This document shows, piece after piece, positions 1 through 7,612 of a DNA stretch of 64,000 nucleotides. Location of the stretch: positions 62,001 through 126,000 of the forward strand of contig NZ_JAGGNU010000060.1 of assembly GCF_018614915.1 (NCBI RefSeq). Reading direction: 5' to 3'. A program made the position numbers and the translations under genes. The first letter of the stretch is position 1. Every line of letters begins with the position of its first letter. Below the pieces are notes generated by a model. It saw nothing but the letters and a program-made list of their open reading frames with translations, ran no database searches and was not told the DNA's origin. This DNA comes from Variovorax paradoxus (GTDB lineage: Bacteria; Pseudomonadota; Gammaproteobacteria; Burkholderiales; Burkholderiaceae_C).

Positions 1-1
1 C

Positions 2-919
2 GACCGCCTGCGCCTGGTCTTCACCTGCTGCCATCCGGCGCTGGCGCCCGATGCGCAGGTCGCGCTGACCTTGCGCGAGGTCTGCGGCCTCGCCACCGAA
101 GACATCGCCAATGCCTTCCTGGTGCCGGCGCCCGCGATCGCGCAGCGCATCGTGCGCGCGAAGGCCCGGATCCGCGAGGCGCGCATCCCCTACCAGGTGC
201 CGCCGGTGGCCCAACTGGCCGAGCGGCTCGATGCCGTGCTGCGCGTGGTCTACCTGGTGTTCAACGAAGGCTACGCGGCTTCGTCCGGCCAGACCTTGAC
301 GCGCCCCGACCTGTCGTCCGAGGCGATCCGGCTCGGCCGGCTGCTGATCGAGCTGCTGCCGGAGCCCGAGGCCATCGGCCTCTTGGCGCTGATGCTGCTG
401 CACGAGTCGCGGCGTGCCGCGCGCACTTCGGCGTCGGGCGAGATGGTGCTGCTCGACGAGCAGGACCGCAAGCTCTGGGACAAGGCCTTGATCGACGAGG
501 GCGCCGCGCTGGTGATGCGCGCGCTCTCGTCGCGCCGCTTCGGGCCCTACACGCTGCAGGCCGCCATCGCGGCGGTGCATGCCGAGGCCGCCGACGCCGG
601 CGCCACCGATTGGGCGCAGATCGCCGGCCTCTACGAGGTGCTGCTGCGCGCCGACCCATCGCCGGTGGTGGCGCTCAATCGCGCCGTCGCGATCGCGATG
701 CGCGACGGGCCGGCGGCCGGCTTGCGGCTCATCGACGACATCCTCGCGCGCGGCGAGCTCGCGGACTACCACCTGGCGCACGCGGCGCGCGCCGACCTGT
801 GCCGGCGCCTCGGGCGCGATGCCGAGGCGCGCGCGTCCTACGAGCACGCACTGGCCCTCGCCCGGCAGGCGCCGGAGCGCAAGTTCCTCGAGCGGCGGCT
901 GGCATCGCTTGCACCCTGA
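2..919 (+). CDS. ECF-type RNA polymerase sigma factor (ECF42-like, long C-terminal extension), 5' partial
   Basis: The reading frame is open from base 2, so the N-terminal part (sigma region 2) lies outside the window. The visible part starts in the inter-region stretch RLRLVFTCCHPAL and runs into a region 4 helix-turn-helix (LTLREVCGLATEDIANAFLV, then AIAQRIVRAKARI). About 200 residues follow that ordinary ECF factors lack (VVYLVFNEGYAAS, ALMLLHESRRAAR, ALNRAVAIAMRDGP), the TPR-like/DUF6596 extension typical of the ECF42 group. No anti-sigma gene is visible beside it. The next genes are YCII/DGPF proteins, the hallmark neighbours of this group, and a full-length paralogue lies at 49041-50327. 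Family assignment is firm; the inducing signal is unknown. Confidence 0.9.
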   Translation, partial: DRLRLVFTCCHPALAPDAQVALTLREVCGLATEDIANAFLVPAPAIAQRIVRAKARIREARIPYQVPPVAQLAERLDAVLRVVYLVFNEGYAASSGQTLTRPDLSSEAIRLGRLLIELLPEPEAIGLLALMLLHESRRAARTSASGEMVLLDEQDRKLWDKALIDEGAALVMRALSSRRFGPYTLQAAIAAVHAEAADAGATDWAQIAGLYEVLLRADPSPVVALNRAVAIAMRDGPAAGLRLIDDILARGELADYHLAHAARADLCRRLGRDAEARASYEHALALARQAPERKFLERRLASLAP

Positions 920-941
920 AACAAATTCGGCCGGGCCCGCA

Positions 942-968
942 TGTCGATTGGCGGGCTTCCTGTTCGAC
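942..968 (+). promoter_or_regulatory. Putative ECF42-type promoter upstream of the YCII-YCII-MFS operon
   Basis: TGTCGA (942-947) and CGAC (965-968) are separated by exactly 17 bases. Two sites with the same hexamer, spacer and CGAC core occur upstream of YCII genes at 50797-50826 and 53377-53406. As I recall, TGTCGA at -35 and a CG-rich -10 were reported for ECF42 targets. A transcript would start near 975, leaving a leader of about 37 bases before the ATG at 1012. Confidence 0.6.
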
Positions 969-1011
969 CAGTGGGTGTCAGCCGACTTTCAACGCTTTTT
1001 CGGAGATGCAC

Positions 1012-1374
1012 ATGAAGTACCTTTGCCTGGTCTATTTCGACCACCATCTGCTGCAGACGATGCCGAAGGACGAACGCGCCAAGCTGGACGCCGATTCGAT
1101 GGCCTATGACGAGGAGCTCGCTGCGCGCGGCCAGCTGGTCGTCGCGGAGGCCCTGCAATCGGTGAAGACCGCCAAGCTCGTGCAGGTGCGCCAGGGCAGG
1201 ATGTCGCAGACGGACGGCCCCTTCATCGAAACCAAGGAGCAGCTCGGCGGCTTCATCCTGGTCGACGTCCAGGATCTCAACGCCGCGATCCAGGTAGCCG
1301 CACGCATCCCGCTCGCGAAGTACGGCAGCATCGAGGTGCGCCCCATCGCCAAGGTCGAGAGGATCGCGTCATGA
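1012..1374 (+). CDS. YCII-related (DGPF domain) protein
   Basis: A 120-residue single-domain protein starting MKYLCLVYFD, with the family signature DGPF at residues 68-71 followed by the usual ETKEQLGGF stretch. YCII/DGPF proteins are small ferredoxin-like-fold proteins of unclear biochemical role, often linked to ECF42 sigma factors. The start at 1012 is preferred over an in-frame ATG at 1006 because GGAG (1002-1005) is six bases upstream. The stop overlaps the ATG of the next gene (ATGA), so the two are translationally coupled, and a TGTCGA-type promoter lies just upstream. Confidence 0.9.
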   Translation: MKYLCLVYFDHHLLQTMPKDERAKLDADSMAYDEELAARGQLVVAEALQSVKTAKLVQVRQGRMSQTDGPFIETKEQLGGFILVDVQDLNAAIQVAARIPLAKYGSIEVRPIAKVERIAS

Positions 1375-1730
1375 GATATCTCTGCATGATCTTTGCGACC
1401 GACGAACAGATGAGCGTGCTCTCGCCCGACGAGATGCGCGACTTCGTCAATGCGCACCTCGACTACGACGACCAGCTGCGCGCGAGCGGGCATTTCGTCG
1501 AATCCGAGGGCCTGGAGGCGGCCAGCACGGCCACCGTCGTGCGCGTGCGCAACGGCCGCCTGTCGGTGACCGACGGCCCTTTCGTCGAGACCAACGAGCA
1601 GCTCGGCGGCTTCTTCCTGGTCGAGGCGGCGAGCGACGAAGAGGCGCTGCGCCTCGCTGCCGGCATTCCGTCCGCGCGGCTCGGCAGCATCGAAGTGCGG
1701 CCGGTGGTGGTCTGGGACGACAAGCCATGA
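1371..1730 (+). CDS. YCII-related (DGPF domain) protein
   Basis: A 119-residue paralogue of the upstream gene, with the same length, the same MRYLCMIF start and DGPF at residues 68-71. Close similarity (TDGPF-ETxEQLGGF, IPxAxxGSIEVRP) suggests a tandem duplication. It overlaps its upstream neighbour and the downstream transporter by four bases each (ATGA twice), so the three genes form a tight operon. The biochemical function is unknown. Confidence 0.9.
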   Translation: MRYLCMIFATDEQMSVLSPDEMRDFVNAHLDYDDQLRASGHFVESEGLEAASTATVVRVRNGRLSVTDGPFVETNEQLGGFFLVEAASDEEALRLAAGIPSARLGSIEVRPVVVWDDKP

Positions 1731-3289
1731 ACGCCCCGACCGCCGGCGCCAGGGCCAGCGCGCGCGAATGGATCGGCCTGGCCGTCATCGCGCTGCCCTG
1801 CATGATCTACTCGATGGACCTCACGGTGCTCAACCTCGCGGTGCCGCACCTGAGCGCCGCGCTGCATCCCAGCAGCACCCAGATGCTGTGGATCGTCGAC
1901 ATCTACGGCTTCATGCTGGCCGGCTCGCTGATCACCATGGGCACGCTGGGCGACCGCATCGGCCGGCGCAAGCTGCTCTTGATCGGCGCAGCCTGCTTCG
2001 GCGCGGCCTCGGTCCTGGCCGCCTTCTCGACCAGCGCCGCGATGCTGATCGCCACCCGCGCGCTGCTGGGCATCGCAGGCGCCACCCTCGCGCCCTCGAC
2101 GCTCTCGCTGATCCGCAACATGTTCCTCGACGCCCACGAGCGCAGCGTGGCGATCGGCATCTGGGTCGCGAGCTTTTCGGTCGGCGGCACCATCGGCCCG
2201 CTGATCGGCGGGGCGCTGCTCGAGCATTTCTGGTGGGGCTCGGTGTTCCTGGTCAGCGTGCCGGTCATGGTGCTGCTGCTGGCGCTCGGCCCCTGGCTCC
2301 TGCCCGAGTACCGCGACACCCATGCCGGGCGGCTCGACCTGCTGAGCGCAGCGCAGTCGCTCCTGGCCGTGCTCGCCGTCATCTACGGCCTCAAGCGCAT
2401 CGCGGAGGCGGGCATGGGCGTGCTGCCGCTCGCGGCCATCGCGGTGGGCGTGGCGATCGGCATTGCCTTCATTCGCCGGCAGGGGCGGCTGGCCGATCCG
2501 CTGATCGATCTGCGGCTGTTCCGCGTGCCGGCCTTCAGCGCCGCGCTCGCGATCAACACGCTGGGCTTCTTCATTGCCTTCGGTTGCTTCCTCTTCATCG
2601 CGCAGTACCTGCAACTCGTGCTCGGCCTGTCGGCGCTGCAGGCGGGCCTGTGGAGCATGCCTTCGGGCGCGGCCTTCGCGCTGGGTTCGACCATCGCGCC
2701 CAGGCTGGTGCGCCGCGTGCGTCCGGGCTTCGTGGTGGCCGGCGGGTTGCTGGTGGCGGCGGCCGGCTTCGCCTTGCTGAGCACGGTGGACCGCAGCGGC
2801 GGCCTGGTCAGGCTGGTGGTCGCCTACGGCGTGCTGTCGCTGGGGCTCTCGTTCGTGTTCACGCTGGCGGTCGACCTGATGGTCGGCACCGCGCCGCCGG
2901 AGCGGGCCGGCGCGGCGGCGGCGATCTCGGAGACCAGTTCGGAGTTCGGCGGCGCCCTGGGCATCGCGATGCTGGGCAGTCTGATCGTCGCCATCTATCG
3001 CCGCGACCTGGGCGAGGCCAGTCTGGACGGCGTGCCGCGGGACGCGCTCGAGGCCGCGCGCGCCAATCTCGGTGTGGCTGCGGACACCGCGGCCACGCTG
3101 CCCGGGCCCGCCGGCGCGGCCTTGCTCGATGCCGCGCGCGAGGCTTTCGCGAGGGCCTTCGAGACCACGGCCACCATCAGCGCCGCGGTGGCGCTCGCTG
3201 CCGCCGTGCTCGCGGCCCTCATGCTGCGGCGCGTGGGAAGGCCGCCGGCCGAGCCCGCTGGGGGTGCCGGGGTGAGTTTGTTGGGATAA
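1727..3289 (+). CDS. MFS drug/proton antiporter, DHA2 family (14 TM type)
   Basis: A 520-residue, very hydrophobic protein. The conserved N-terminal segment SMDLTVLNLAVPHLS (near residues 25-40) and the loop LGDRIGRRKLL are characteristic of DHA2 exporters such as SmvA and QacA; the length fits 14 membrane segments. It should sit in the inner membrane and export an unidentified compound in exchange for protons. The ATG overlaps the stop of the second YCII gene, making it the last gene of the sigma-factor-linked operon. Export may therefore be the physiological output of this ECF42 locus, which is an inference from position. The substrate cannot be told from sequence. Confidence 0.88.
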   Translation: MNAPTAGARASAREWIGLAVIALPCMIYSMDLTVLNLAVPHLSAALHPSSTQMLWIVDIYGFMLAGSLITMGTLGDRIGRRKLLLIGAACFGAASVLAAFSTSAAMLIATRALLGIAGATLAPSTLSLIRNMFLDAHERSVAIGIWVASFSVGGTIGPLIGGALLEHFWWGSVFLVSVPVMVLLLALGPWLLPEYRDTHAGRLDLLSAAQSLLAVLAVIYGLKRIAEAGMGVLPLAAIAVGVAIGIAFIRRQGRLADPLIDLRLFRVPAFSAALAINTLGFFIAFGCFLFIAQYLQLVLGLSALQAGLWSMPSGAAFALGSTIAPRLVRRVRPGFVVAGGLLVAAAGFALLSTVDRSGGLVRLVVAYGVLSLGLSFVFTLAVDLMVGTAPPERAGAAAAISETSSEFGGALGIAMLGSLIVAIYRRDLGEASLDGVPRDALEAARANLGVAADTAATLPGPAGAALLDAAREAFARAFETTATISAAVALAAAVLAALMLRRVGRPPAEPAGGAGVSLLG

Positions 3290-3297
3290 TCCGCCGC

Positions 3298-4422
3298 ATG
3301 AGCGGCAATACCTTCGGCACCCTTTTCGCGGTCACCAACTTCGGCGAGTCCCACGGTCCCGCGATCGGGTGCGTGATCGACGGCTGCCCGCCGGGCATGG
3401 CCCTCAGCGAGGCCGACATCCAGGGCGATCTCGACCGCCGGCGCCCCGGCACCAGCCGCCACGTCACGCAGCGCAACGAGCCCGATGCGGTGCAGATCCT
3501 CTCCGGCGTGTACGAAGGCAAGACGACCGGCACGCCGATCGCGCTGCTGATCCAGAACACCGACCAGCGCAGCAAGGACTACGGCCAGATCGCGCAGCAG
3601 TTCCGCCCCGGCCATGCCGACTTCGCCTACTGGAAGAAGTACGGCATCCGCGACCCGCGCGGCGGCGGCCGCTCCTCGGCGCGCCTCACGGCGCCCATGG
3701 TCGCGGCCGGCGCGGTGGCCAAGAAGTGGCTTTACGAGAAATACGGCACCGTGTTCCGCGGCTGCATGGCGCAGATCGGCGACATCGCGATTCCCTTCGA
3801 GAGCTGGGAGCATGTGCCGAACAACCCCTTCTTCGCGCCCATCGCCGATGTTTCCAAGCTCGAGGCCTACATGGACGCCTTGCGAAAGGCCGGCGACTCC
3901 TGCGGCGCGCGCATCCGCGTGACGGCATCGAAGGTGCCGGTGGGCCTGGGCGAGCCACTGTTCGACAAGATGGATGCCGACATCGCCTGGGCGATGATGG
4001 GCATCAACGCCGTCAAGGGCGTGGAGATCGGCGCCGGCTTCGCGAGCGTCACGCAGCGCGGCACGGTGCACGGCGACTCGATCACGCCCGAGGGCTTCGA
4101 GACCAACAACGCCGGCGGCACCCTCGGCGGCATCACGACCGGGCAGGACCTCGAAGTCAGCATCGCGATCAAGCCGACCAGCTCGATCATCAGCCCGCGC
4201 CGATCCGTCGATGTCAACAATCAGCCGGTCGAGGTCGTCACCAAGGGGCGGCATGACCCCTGCGTCGGCATCCGCGCGACGCCGATCGCCGAGGCGATGC
4301 TGGCATTGGTCGTGATGGAGCATGCGCTGCGCAACCGCGCGCAGTGCGGCGACGTGGCGGGGCCGCAGGAGCCCGCCGAGCCCGACGCCGAAGGAACGTC
4401 GCCCCAGGCGTCATTCCTCTAG
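3298..4422 (+). CDS. aroC: Chorismate synthase
   Basis: A 374-residue protein of normal family length that forms chorismate from 5-enolpyruvylshikimate-3-phosphate, the last step of the shikimate pathway, using reduced FMN. The start MSGNTFGTLF, the signature GESHGPAIGCVIDGCPPG near residues 15-32, the arginine-rich RRPGTSRHVTQR segment, DPRGGGRSSAR near 116-126 and the C-terminal KGRHDPCVGIR are all present. The start is certain, yet no purine-rich ribosome binding site precedes it. A GATAAT box (3285-3290) ends seven bases before the ATG, so the mRNA may be leaderless. It is unrelated in function to the sigma-factor operon upstream. Confidence 0.97.
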   Translation: MSGNTFGTLFAVTNFGESHGPAIGCVIDGCPPGMALSEADIQGDLDRRRPGTSRHVTQRNEPDAVQILSGVYEGKTTGTPIALLIQNTDQRSKDYGQIAQQFRPGHADFAYWKKYGIRDPRGGGRSSARLTAPMVAAGAVAKKWLYEKYGTVFRGCMAQIGDIAIPFESWEHVPNNPFFAPIADVSKLEAYMDALRKAGDSCGARIRVTASKVPVGLGEPLFDKMDADIAWAMMGINAVKGVEIGAGFASVTQRGTVHGDSITPEGFETNNAGGTLGGITTGQDLEVSIAIKPTSSIISPRRSVDVNNQPVEVVTKGRHDPCVGIRATPIAEAMLALVVMEHALRNRAQCGDVAGPQEPAEPDAEGTSPQASFL

Positions 4423-5594
4423 TGGCCGCGCCAGCCGCCGGCGGCCGCGGCCACCTGCTGGCCTTCGCCGGCCTGTCGGCGAGCTACTTCGCGCACATCG
4501 GCTTCTTCAACCCCTACCTGCCGCTGTGGCTGAAGGACCTGGGGCTGCCGATCTTCACCATCAGCCTCTTGACCTCGGTGCAGTCGATCACCCGGGTCTT
4601 CGCGCCCTATGCCTGGGGTGCGCTCAGCGATCACACCGGCCAGCGCGTGCTGCTGCTGCGCATCAGCGCGGCCGTGGCGCTGGTGTCCTCGCTGGGGCTG
4701 TGGTGGCACGGCGGCGCCTGGTGGCTGGGCCTGGTGCTGCTCGTGATGTTCACCCACACCAGCTCGATGATGTCGCTCACCGAGGCGGCCATGGCGCACC
4801 TGGTGGCCGGCGACTGGGGACGCTACGGCCGCATCCGGCTCTGGGGCTCGGCGGGTTTTCTGGTCACGGTCTTCTTTGCCGGCGAGTGGTTCGAGCGCTT
4901 CGGCATGGGTCACTTTCCGGCCTGGGCGGGCGGCACGCTCGCCATCGTGTTGATCGCGACCTTGCGCCTGCCCGACGTGCGCGAGCCGGCAGTGAGCCAT
5001 GCGGAAGCGAAGGAACCGGTCGGGCCGGTGCTGCGCATTCCGGCGGTGCGCTGGTTCTTCGTCTCGCTGTTCTTCCACGTGATGGCGCATTTCGCCGTCT
5101 ACGGTTTCCTTTCGCTGTACCTCGACTCGCTCGGCTACGGCAAGGGCACCATCGGCTTGCTGTGGGCGCTGTCGGTGGTGGCCGAGATCGCGTGGTTCTA
5201 CCTGCAGGGCCGGCTGCTGGGCCTGTTCACGATGCCGCGCTGGCTCCTGATCTGCGGCTTCGCCGCGGTGCTGCGCATGGGCATCACCGCAGGCTGCGGC
5301 CCATGGATCTGGGCGCTGGTGGTGGCGCAGGCCCTGCACGCGCTCTCGTTCGCGGCGCACCACACGGCCTGCATCGCGATGGTGTCGCGCCACTTCCCGG
5401 GTCGGCTGCGCGGGCGCGGGCAGGCGCTCTTCACCGTGATCGGCTATGGCTTCGGCGGCGTGCTGGGGGTGCTCGCCGGCGGCGCGATCGCGCAGCAATT
5501 CGGCTATGTCGCGATGTTCGGCGTGGCGACCCTGCTCGCCGTGGTGGGCAGCGCTTGCGCGTGGCGGGCGCAGCGGTTGGAAGCGGCCGGTTGA
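4422..5594 (+). CDS. MFS transporter, HcaT/PPP-like
   Basis: About 390 residues with 12 predicted membrane segments. The start AFAGLSASYFAHIGFFNPYLPLWLKDLG and the loop WGALSDHTGQRV resemble the MFS group that includes the E. coli 3-phenylpropionate permease HcaT and the LacY-like PPP family. The start is taken as GTG at 4422, which shares its G with the aroC TAG stop; the frame is open further upstream (ATG 4344), but that extension is arginine-rich and lies inside aroC. No clear ribosome binding site is seen, so expression probably depends on coupling to aroC. The substrate is unknown. Confidence 0.82.
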   Translation: MAAPAAGGRGHLLAFAGLSASYFAHIGFFNPYLPLWLKDLGLPIFTISLLTSVQSITRVFAPYAWGALSDHTGQRVLLLRISAAVALVSSLGLWWHGGAWWLGLVLLVMFTHTSSMMSLTEAAMAHLVAGDWGRYGRIRLWGSAGFLVTVFFAGEWFERFGMGHFPAWAGGTLAIVLIATLRLPDVREPAVSHAEAKEPVGPVLRIPAVRWFFVSLFFHVMAHFAVYGFLSLYLDSLGYGKGTIGLLWALSVVAEIAWFYLQGRLLGLFTMPRWLLICGFAAVLRMGITAGCGPWIWALVVAQALHALSFAAHHTACIAMVSRHFPGRLRGRGQALFTVIGYGFGGVLGVLAGGAIAQQFGYVAMFGVATLLAVVGSACAWRAQRLEAAG

Positions 5595-5635
5595 CCTGAC
5601 ATCGGGGGATGGCTAAAGTAAGGAATCCTTACTTT
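5591..5635 (+). promoter_or_regulatory. Promoter and palindromic operator of the AbrB/PIN module
   Basis: TTGACC (5591-5596), a 17-base spacer and TAAAGT (5614-5619) make a good sigma-70-type promoter. A perfect palindrome with 10-base arms, AAAGTAAGGA (5615-5624) and TCCTTACTTT (5626-5635), around a single A covers the -10 box and the expected start of transcription near 5626. This is the usual arrangement for self-repression by a toxin-antitoxin complex. It argues that translation begins downstream, at GTG 5648, not at ATG 5609 inside the promoter. Confidence 0.7.
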
Positions 5636-5647
5636 CGGAACATTCCA

Positions 5648-5971
5648 GTGCTTGCCAAGATGACCTCCAAGAACCAGCTCACGCTGCCGCGCAGCGTGAC
5701 GGATCAGGTCGGCGCAGCCGAATACTTCGACGTCGAGGCGCGTGACGGCCAGATCGTGCTGACGCCCGTGCGCATCCAGCGTGGCGACGCAGTGCGCGCC
5801 AAGCTGGCGGCTCTAGGCTTGAGCGGTGCGGATGTTCGCGATGCCATCGACTGGGCGCGGCAGGAGGCCGAGCCGGCAGCGTTGATGGCTGCCGAGCCGC
5901 CGGCTGCCTATCGCGTCAAGGGCGCGCGCTCGTCCGCCGCCGCTCCCGCCAAGACGAAGCGCAAGGCCTGA
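5648..5971 (+). CDS. AbrB/MazE-type antitoxin (swapped-hairpin DNA-binding domain)
   Basis: About 107 residues from GTG 5648. The N-terminal part TSKNQLTLPRSVTDQV is a typical AbrB/SpoVT/MazE beta-hairpin DNA-binding motif; the rest is alanine- and lysine-rich and probably wraps the toxin. GGAA (5637-5640) lies seven bases before the GTG. An ATG at 5609 would give 120 residues but sits between the -35 and -10 boxes, so I prefer 5648. It lies four bases before a PIN-domain gene, the usual antitoxin-toxin order. It probably represses its own promoter through the palindrome at 5615-5635. Confidence 0.8.
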   Translation: MLAKMTSKNQLTLPRSVTDQVGAAEYFDVEARDGQIVLTPVRIQRGDAVRAKLAALGLSGADVRDAIDWARQEAEPAALMAAEPPAAYRVKGARSSAAAPAKTKRKA

Positions 5972-5975
5972 GCGC

Positions 5976-6398
5976 GTGGCCGCGCGGCGGGTGGTGTTCG
6001 ACACCAACGTGGTTCTTTCGGCCTTGCTGTTCGGCGGACCGGCGACACGGCGGCTGCGTTCGCTGTGGCAGCAGGGCGCCTGCACGCCGCTGGTCAGCAC
6101 GGCGACCGCGGGCGAACTGGTGCGGGTGCTGGGCTATCCCAAGTTCCGGCTCTCGCCGCAGGAGCGCGAGGAGCTGCTGGCCGACTATCTTCCCTTTGCA
6201 CAGGTCGTGGCGCTGCCCGATCCCGCGCCGGCCGTGCCGGTGTGCCGCGACCCCTTCGACCTACCCTTCCTGCAGCTCGCGGCCGCCGGCAAGGCGACGC
6301 TGGTGACGGGCGACCGCGATCTGCTGGTGCTTGCGGGAACAACGAGGTTCCCGATCCTCGCCATCGAGCCCTTCATCGAAGGATTCGGCCCCTCCTGA
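5976..6398 (+). CDS. PIN-domain toxin, putative endoribonuclease (COG1569 type)
   Basis: A 140-residue PIN domain. The acidic metal-binding residues are in place: D9 in VVFDTNVVLSALL, E47 in ATAGELVRVL, D92 or D95 in CRDPFDLPFL, and D113 in VTGDRDLL. PIN toxins usually cleave RNA with Mg or Mn and are held inactive by the antitoxin encoded just upstream, four bases away. The start is GTG. The gene ends only four bases before the palindromic element at 6403. With an intact catalytic set it is probably functional; the RNA target is unknown. Confidence 0.85.
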   Translation: MAARRVVFDTNVVLSALLFGGPATRRLRSLWQQGACTPLVSTATAGELVRVLGYPKFRLSPQEREELLADYLPFAQVVALPDPAPAVPVCRDPFDLPFLQLAAAGKATLVTGDRDLLVLAGTTRFPILAIEPFIEGFGPS

Positions 6399-6402
6399 AG
6401 GC

Positions 6403-6676
6403 CTAGGGCCTGTTAACGCTATTTGCGGGGATCGCGTTGCCCAGCCAAGGGGCTGGATGCAAGGCGCCCGTGCGCAGCAAGGCTTTGGCCTTGCAAGCGC
6501 GGGCAACGCCGCAGACGGCCCCTTGGCTGGGCAACCCGAAGGGAAGGCATGCCAGGGCGGGCCACTCGGCGTTGCGCTCCTTGTGCGTGCCGACGCACGC
6601 ACACCGCGTCGCGCGCCTTGATTGGCCCGCCCTGGCATGCCTTCGCGACCCCGCAAATAGCGTTAACAGGCCCTAG
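6403..6676. mobile_element. 274-bp MITE-like palindromic element with 28-bp terminal inverted repeats
   Basis: The ends are perfect 28-base inverted repeats (6403-6430 and 6649-6676) beginning CTAGGGCCTGTTAACG. Inside are two further perfect hairpins: arms of 18 bases (6436-6453 with 6518-6535) and of 22 bases (6543-6564 with 6623-6644). Each loop carries its own small hairpin (GCAAGGC with GCCTTGC; TGTGCGTGC 6582-6590 with GCACGCACA 6595-6603). The fold is a cloverleaf. No reading frame looks coding. CTAG at both outer edges could be a target duplication, as in some IS5-family insertions (inference). A shortened copy lies at 31957-32012. It separates two convergent genes. Confidence 0.8.
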
Positions 6677-7599
6677 TTCAGCCTGTCGCGCCGCGGCATG
6701 TCGGCGCCGCGCCGCGAGCAGGTGATCGCCGCGGCGCGGGCGGCAAAGCCCAGCAGCGACGCGAGCGGCGCCTGGCCGAGCGCCGACAGCGCCTCGGGTG
6801 TGAGCGCATCGTGCTCGTCGAGCCAGGTCAGGAGGGCAGCCTGGAAGGTGTCGCCCGCGCCGACCGTGTCCACCACGTCGGTCTCGGGCGAGGGCACCTC
6901 TGCATGGGCGGCCCGGGTCCACGCACTCGCGCCGCGGCTGCCGCGCGTCACCGCGACCAGGCTCACGCCCCGCTGCAGCCAGCGCGCTGCCACCTGCTCC
7001 GGCTTTTCGGCCGGGTAGAGCAGTTCCAGGTCTTCGTCGCTGACCTTGACCAGGTGCGCGATCGCCACCATCTGCTCGACCACTGCGCGCCAGTGCGCCA
7101 GGTCGGGCTCGACGTTGAGCCGCACGTTCGGGTCGTAGGTGATCAGGCAGCGTTCGCGCTCGCGTGCCGCCAGCGCGCGCAGTGCGCTGCCGACCGGCTC
7201 CACCGCCAGCGCGTAGGAGCCGAACTGCAGCACGCGCGCCGCTGCCGGCAACACCGGCAGCAGGTCGTGCGTGATCTGCCGGTCCGCTGCGCCCGTTCCG
7301 TGGAAGGCATAGCGCGGCACGCCGGCGGCGTCGACGCTGACGACGCTGAGCGTGCTCGGTGCGTCGCTGCGCAGCACCAGCGAGGTGTCGACCCCTTCGG
7401 CGCGCAGCGACGCCAGCAGCCGCTCGCCGCAGGCGTCGGTCGACAAGCCGGCCAGGAAGGCCACCGGCCGCCCCAGCCGCGCCAGGCCGCACGCCACGTT
7501 GAGCGGCGAGCCGCCGATGCGCGCATCGAAGCTCATCCCGGTGGGCGTCCATTCGCCGGCATAGACATCCATCAGGGCTTCACCGCAGACCACGAACAT
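6673..7599 (-). CDS. PfkB-family carbohydrate kinase, probable fructokinase
   Basis: A 308-residue PfkB/ribokinase-family kinase. The N-terminal GEALMDVYAGEW and GGSPLNVACGLARLG (residues 29-43) bind the sugar. The second signature DTVGAGDTFQAALL (244-257) contains the catalytic base D250 and the anion hole. It would phosphorylate the sugar brought in by the ABC transporter encoded upstream on the same strand; fructose is likely because frc-type loci have this gene set. It begins 13 bases after the binding-protein stop. Its TAG stop lies inside the right edge of the palindromic element (CTAG 6673-6676), so the end of the gene is formed by the repeat. Confidence 0.85.
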   Translation of the reverse strand: MFVVCGEALMDVYAGEWTPTGMSFDARIGGSPLNVACGLARLGRPVAFLAGLSTDACGERLLASLRAEGVDTSLVLRSDAPSTLSVVSVDAAGVPRYAFHGTGAADRQITHDLLPVLPAAARVLQFGSYALAVEPVGSALRALAARERERCLITYDPNVRLNVEPDLAHWRAVVEQMVAIAHLVKVSDEDLELLYPAEKPEQVAARWLQRGVSLVAVTRGSRGASAWTRAAHAEVPSPETDVVDTVGAGDTFQAALLTWLDEHDALTPEALSALGQAPLASLLGFAARAAAITCSRRGADMPRRDRLN

Positions 7600-7612
7600 T
7601 CCGGCCTCCTCG

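Noticed and set aside
6403..6676. Interpretation as a simple rho-independent terminator
   Set aside because: No T-run follows either outer stem and the structure is far larger than a terminator, although it may still stop transcription.
6419..6725. Small open frames inside the palindromic element
   Set aside because: They read through inverted repeats, show no codon bias and differ completely between strands; the element looks non-coding.
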